This document shows, one piece after another, positions 60,247 to 64,000 of a stretch of 64,000 bases of DNA. Position 1 is the first letter of the stretch, and each line of letters opens with the position of its first letter. Source of the stretch: Podaxis mareebaensis (taxonomy: Eukaryota; Basidiomycota; Agaricomycetes; Agaricales; Agaricaceae); NCBI GenBank assembly GCA_018524725.1, contig JAEUWP010000471.1, positions 62,001-126,000 of the forward strand, in the 5' to 3' direction. The notes beneath the pieces are model-generated. The model did no database searches. It worked only from the letters and a program-made list of their open reading frames with translations, and had not been told where the DNA came from. Position numbers and translations under genes: made by a program.

Positions 60247-61846
60247 ATGCCGCCCCGCGTAGACGATTGGTCAGACTCGGATGATGACGATCTTGCAGGT
60301 GTAGAAACCAACGTACTTCTTGGTGTCCCAGATGGTGTCGTCGACGATGTCAACGACATCAACGACGCGGCCGTCTCGCGCATCGGTGGCCACCCCGTAC
60401 GGCCCTCCCCACATGTAACTTCACTATCCAATATATTGATTATTCCACAAGGCCTTTCTTCCTTCTCGTGAACCCCCTTTTGATTCCTCTCTCTGCAAAG
60501 TATGCAACTCTCCAATGCAGCTTCTGCTGCAAATCTGGTGTCCCTTTGAAGACAGCCCCATGGACAGAGCCCTTTATGTGTGGGGCTGTTCGCGTGGCAG
60601 CTGTCAAAAGAAAGACGGAAGGTGTGCATCGTCGCTCCATAGCCCGTCTACTTCTATTTCAACTTCATTCAGCATCCGTGCCTGGCGTGGTCTTCGGTTT
60701 AACGAGAAGTACGCTGCGAAGCTTGAAAAAAAGCTAGCACAAAAACGTGAACGTGAGAGGGCCAAAGCTGAAGCCGCCGCTATTGAGGAAGCCAAGAAGG
60801 CCGCTTCCAAAGTCAACCCGTTTTCCGTAAGTCTTCGCTTTACCTTTGTGTTTCGTTCGTATTCGAACTGTCTTGACTACTCGCTTCCAAATGTAGATTT
60901 CTTCATCAGCAGCTACGTCCCCTAATCCCTTTTCCTTGGGTAACCAAATATTTGGGAGTACTCCAGTCTCAACTACTGCTCCATCTTCAACTCCGATATC
61001 TGAAGAGCAAGAAGTTGTTTCAGATGATGATGAAGATAGTGGCAACGAGTCGGATTCCTCCGGGCAATCCCTTACGGTAGCCTTGGCAGCAAGCACTCTG
61101 GAAGATTCACCATGGAAAACCGCCCCGGCTTATGCCCCACTGTACCTATCAACGGCGTCAGAATATTTGCCACCTCTACCCAAACCTAAACTACCTACTA
61201 ATGTCCAAGTCCTCGATCCTGACACCCATGGCAAAAATGATCCCACTTGGACAAACGAAGCATACGAAAACTCTCTCGAAGTTGACAACGTTTTTGATAG
61301 ATTCGCGAAACGTGTCGCCCATGAGAGCGAACAATGCTTGCGGTCAGTCTCAACTCAGCAACATCAGCTACAATCAAAACTGAGTTTTGCCATAGATACG
61401 AGCTCAAAGGCACACCACTTCCATTCGCCAAAGACGCTATTTTTGACAAACTTTTCCCTGAGCCGAAATCAGGTGTAATAACAGTATCCAAAGCCGCATT
61501 TACAGTTTCTCCACCCGTCAAACGCACCTACTCGCCTTCTGCTTCTGATCTCATTCCGCCCTGTCCAGTCTGCAAGGCTCCTCGTGTGTTCGAATGTCAA
61601 CTTATGCCCAACCTTATTAACGTCCTCAAGGCATCTCAAGACAAAGTTGAAGAGTTGAAAAAACAAACAGAAGAGGAGAGAAAAAGGGCGGTTGAGCGGG
61701 CTCTGAAGGGCGGTGATGGCATGTCGTGGGGTACTGCCATGGTATTTTCGTGTGAGAAGGATTGTTGTATCAGTACTGAAGGAGAGAGGAAGGAACTGAA
61801 AGAATGCTGGAGGGAAGAGATTGTTTTGATTCAGTGGGATGTCTGA
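60247..61846 (+). CDS. TSR4: PDCD2/Tsr4-like ribosome biogenesis protein
   Basis: Member of the PDCD2 family; yeast Tsr4 is a dedicated chaperone of the small-subunit protein uS5 (Rps2). Starts MPPRVDDWSDSDDDDLAGVE (60247). After the first intron, AFLPSREPPFDSSLCKVCNS, PMQLLLQIWCPFEDSPMDRA, LYVWGCSRGSCQ carry the N-terminal cysteine pairs and the conserved LYVWGC. A charged helix (AAKLEKKLAQKRERERAKAE) and an acidic serine-rich linker follow, then the C-terminal PDCD2_C domain: RYELKGTPLPFAKDAIFDKL, IPPCPVCKAPRVFECQLMPN, LINVL, DGMSWGTAMVFSCEKDC, EEIVLIQWDV at the end (61846). About 440 residues, five exons. Matches the family from end to end. Confidence 0.94.
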
Positions 61847-62239
61847 ACTCTAGTTACATACGCATCTACTGATATACACAAAATGAGAGTTTCATCGAAT
61901 CTAAGGGTAGATAAAGTGGTAACAACTGGGGCTTCATCTCGATATATCAGGATCTGTTTACAAAATGATAGGGTGCTACCCATCTCTCCCCTCGAAACCC
62001 GTAACTTTGATAGCTGCGACGCCCATCATCACTTCTCGGTGAACTAGCAACATACCCCAGATATAAGTATACTTACGACATTACGACAATTTCCACGTGA
62101 AAATCCTGACCCTTGTTGATTTCGAAAATCAACCCTGCGTGAGAAGATCCAATCTACTAACGTAGTTGACTGGGAATGAATGAAACCATTCTCATTTCCC
62201 GTACTTACTAGCTTCGAGGACTACCTTCTAGGCTACTGA
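61847..62239. other. Intergenic region downstream of PDCD2
   Basis: 393 bp, 3' region of PDCD2 and upstream region of the hypothetical gene at 62240. Nothing recognised. Confidence 0.4.
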
Positions 62240-62819
62240 ATGACTGAAGAAAAGATAGGTATGCGGCTCCCAAGCGGTCAAGAGCTCGAACCGGTCTGAT
62301 ACCGTTGCTCGTCGCGTAGATCCACGCGTTATAGAAGAAGTACTCTCCACAAAAGACAACATAACCTATCGTGTCTTTTTCTCCTCTCGCAAACCAACAC
62401 GTCGTGATGGTAACATTGGCGACTTCTGGTTGCAATCAAATTCCTCCGAACTTGCGTGGCAGCATCGTAAGCAACACCGAGGTGGTGTGCATGCCAATAT
62501 GGATGGTTATGGTGGTGTCTTTTGGGTGAAGAGTTGGGGTGGATGGGATCAGGTGGAAAGGAAAATGAATTGTCTTGCATCAAATATCAAGCATCCAGAG
62601 CATTTGACGTATGTGTTGAGTTTTTCGAGGATGTCGTGGAGGAGCCAGGAGGCTGTGGAATCGGCCTTGCGGCAGAAGAAGAGGCCGAGAGATATGGGTG
62701 GGAGTGAAGACACCCGGCCCATGAAGATCCGAGTCGGGGGTGAAGAATGTATGTCTTATATCGTTGCGTGGTTTCTCGAGGCTGAAGGCTTTGCATGGCC
62801 AAGTAACCGAACAGTCTAA
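62240..62819 (+). CDS. Hypothetical protein, two exons
   Basis: Unrecognised. ATG at 62240 gives MTEEKI, then a GT-AG intron of about 60 nt (GTATGC donor, GCGTAG acceptor), then DPRVIEEVLSTKDNITYRVF, FSSRKPTRRDGNIGDFWLQS, NSSELAWQHRKQHRGGVHAN, MDGYGGVFWVKSWGGWDQVE and an end EAEGFAWPSNRTV at 62819. About 170 residues. The C-terminal part carries a basic patch (LRQKKRPRDMGG). It stops 10 bp before the start assigned to the next gene on the same strand; the two may be one gene joined by an intron I could not place, or two very tightly packed genes. Confidence 0.5.
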
Positions 62820-62829
62820 AACCACCGGT

Positions 62830-64000
62830 ATGTCTTCATTCGGCGATCGTATGCTCGTGTTTAAATGGTCATCATCTCCACACGGATGCTTCAGTCAGTC
62901 AAACGCGTTCTACTCTGAGTTCGTCTATCGCCAGTTCTCCCCAGGGTATGCAAGTGATTGTTCTGCCATTAGCTCAATGTCTAATCCATGTATTTCCAGA
63001 AACTCGACGGGCTGATAATGTCTGGCTTCTGGATCTCCTTCATGAATGGACGACGGCACCACTCGCAAACGTATCAAAGTCCCAGAGAATTGGGAAGGAC
63101 ATCTTACAAGCACTATTACAACGCCCTCAACCCGTTCCCCGATGCCCTGTCCCAGGTTCTTCGGTAATTAGAGGTCTCCAAGAGCTGCAGTACACCAAAG
63201 CCAAACCAACTTCGCGTCATGTCTTGGATGAGTACATGAAGGACATTGCGTCTACCAACGGATTGGATTCCACGAAACAGTGTAGCAGGATATTTACCAG
63301 TGGATCGACACGAGGAATCGCAGAGGACATTTCTCCATCAGCATCCTTACATTCGTTCATCTTTGCAGGAGAATCCGAGAGTCAGGGTGAAGAACCAATT
63401 TCTGCGATTTCGATACCTGACGCCAATCTCAATGAGACTTGTGGTCTGAGCATCCCACCACACGTCCGACAGATGCCCGGAAAGGTTGTCCATTGGCATG
63501 GGACGAGCAGGACTCCGTGGCGATATGGAATTTTCGCTCGAGGAGCAATCTTATTTCCGCACGTTCTTGCATGGACGGGGTCTTCTTATATTTCCCATTT
63601 TTCTGGGAAACAGTTGTGGTTGTTTTGGCCACCGACGAAAGAGAACCTGGAGGTATTCACGGAGAAGTGGTTCGCAGAGGGAGATAGTGGTCTACTAAAC
63701 CCGACAGAAGCAATACTGAAGTTATCGGGATTAGAAGTTCTCCTTGTGGACGATACGACACAATCAAGTTGGGTTGTGCCACCTGGAACGATATGTTGTG
63801 CGATGACGTTCTCCAAGTTGGCTACACAGGGAGGGTTTTGTTTTTTCTCACGAGAGGATTGGGAAGGAGCGAGACAAGCAAGTGGTTTGGTGCTTGATAT
63901 AGTACGTGGTGCGAAGGCTGGCGCAACAGAAGATGCCCGTGGTGCTTTGATCCAGATTCAGGTTGCGATTGCGAAGTGGGAGGAGCTGGTGGACGGAGAG
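62830..64000 (+). CDS. JmjC-like protein, N-terminal part (runs off right edge)
   Basis: First exon opens MSSFGDRMLVFKWSSSPHGC at 62830; the next frame starts near 63001 as TRRADNVWLLDLLHEWTTAP. It continues ILQALLQRPQPVPRCPVPGS, VLDEYMKDIASTNGLDSTKQ, SIPPHVRQMPGKVVHWHGTS, and the best landmark, SYISHFSGKQLWLFWPPTKE, NLEVF, followed by VVPPGTICCAMTFSKLATQG. The GKQLWLFWPPT segment is typical of the JmjC-like proteins that are abundant in Agaricomycetes. The upstream position where the Fe-binding H-x-D should lie reads FPHVLAWTG, so the metal site may be lost. The gene continues past the window. Function, if any, is unknown; the 62.95-63.0 kb intron is tentative. Confidence 0.55.

Noticed and set aside
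1..64000. CRISPR arrays, operons, ribosome binding sites, rRNA
   Set aside because: Intron-rich eukaryotic sequence; no regularly spaced repeats or bacterial features were seen.

Overview
This window reads as nuclear DNA of a filamentous basidiomycete, most likely an Agaricomycete. The genes are cut by many short GT-AG introns of about 50-60 nt. The gene set is typically fungal (Rho3, a Bem3-type RhoGAP, Shr3, Vrg4-type GDP-mannose transporter, Ecl1-type zinc protein, Msc2-type zinc transporter, Zn2Cys6 factor). Coordinates of multi-exon genes below run from start codon to stop codon; exon joins were worked out by hand from splice sites plus family conservation.

Layout. 1-2166 (-): N-terminal third of clathrin heavy chain, cut by the left edge. 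3829-5048 (-): PQ-loop protein of the SLC66A2/Any1 type. 5793-7363 (+): GDP-mannose transporter. 7837-12986 (+): pyruvate carboxylase. 14157-15527 (-): nitronate monooxygenase. 15893-16665 (+): spliceosomal Sm-B. 16.7-23.0 kb: gene-poor, two weak small genes. 23037-24065 (-): Ecl1-like protein. 24.1-30 kb: gene-poor, with an unrecognised gene at 26.2-27.1 kb. 29978-30901 (-): Shr3 chaperone. 31400-36702 (-): PX-PH-RhoGAP protein. 37098-42202 (+): iron-sulfur L-serine dehydratase. 43033-44302 (-): Rho3 GTPase. 44385-45637 (-): LYC1-like lysine acetyltransferase. 47266-49039 (+): secreted-type FAD oxidoreductase. 49092-52209: a 3.1 kb block almost devoid of CpG, with retroelement remnants. 52542-55933 (-): Msc2-like zinc transporter. 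56247-59870 (-): Zn2Cys6 transcription factor. 60247-61846 (+): PDCD2/Tsr4. 62240-62819 (+): hypothetical gene. 62830 to the right edge (+): JmjC-like protein.

Two signals stand out. First, several conserved genes contain extremely short internal exons that are needed to keep family motifs intact: 5, 17 and 18 nt in pyruvate carboxylase; 23, 19, 19 and 9 nt plus a terminal exon of one coding base and the stop in serine dehydratase (one after a GC donor); 12 and 13 nt in Rho3; 12 and 24 nt in the zinc cluster of the transcription factor. Automatic gene callers are likely to miss these and to report broken proteins. Second, 49.1-52.2 kb contains one CpG in about 3.1 kb while both flanks are CpG-rich, with a sharp edge on each side. 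This is the footprint expected of cytosine methylation and deamination of a silenced transposon.

Functional links are modest and the window is not a biosynthetic cluster. Pyruvate carboxylase and serine dehydratase both feed central carbon metabolism around pyruvate; the RhoGAP and Rho3 belong to the same polarity pathway; Shr3, Vrg4, Any1, Msc2 and clathrin all act in the secretory/endomembrane system.
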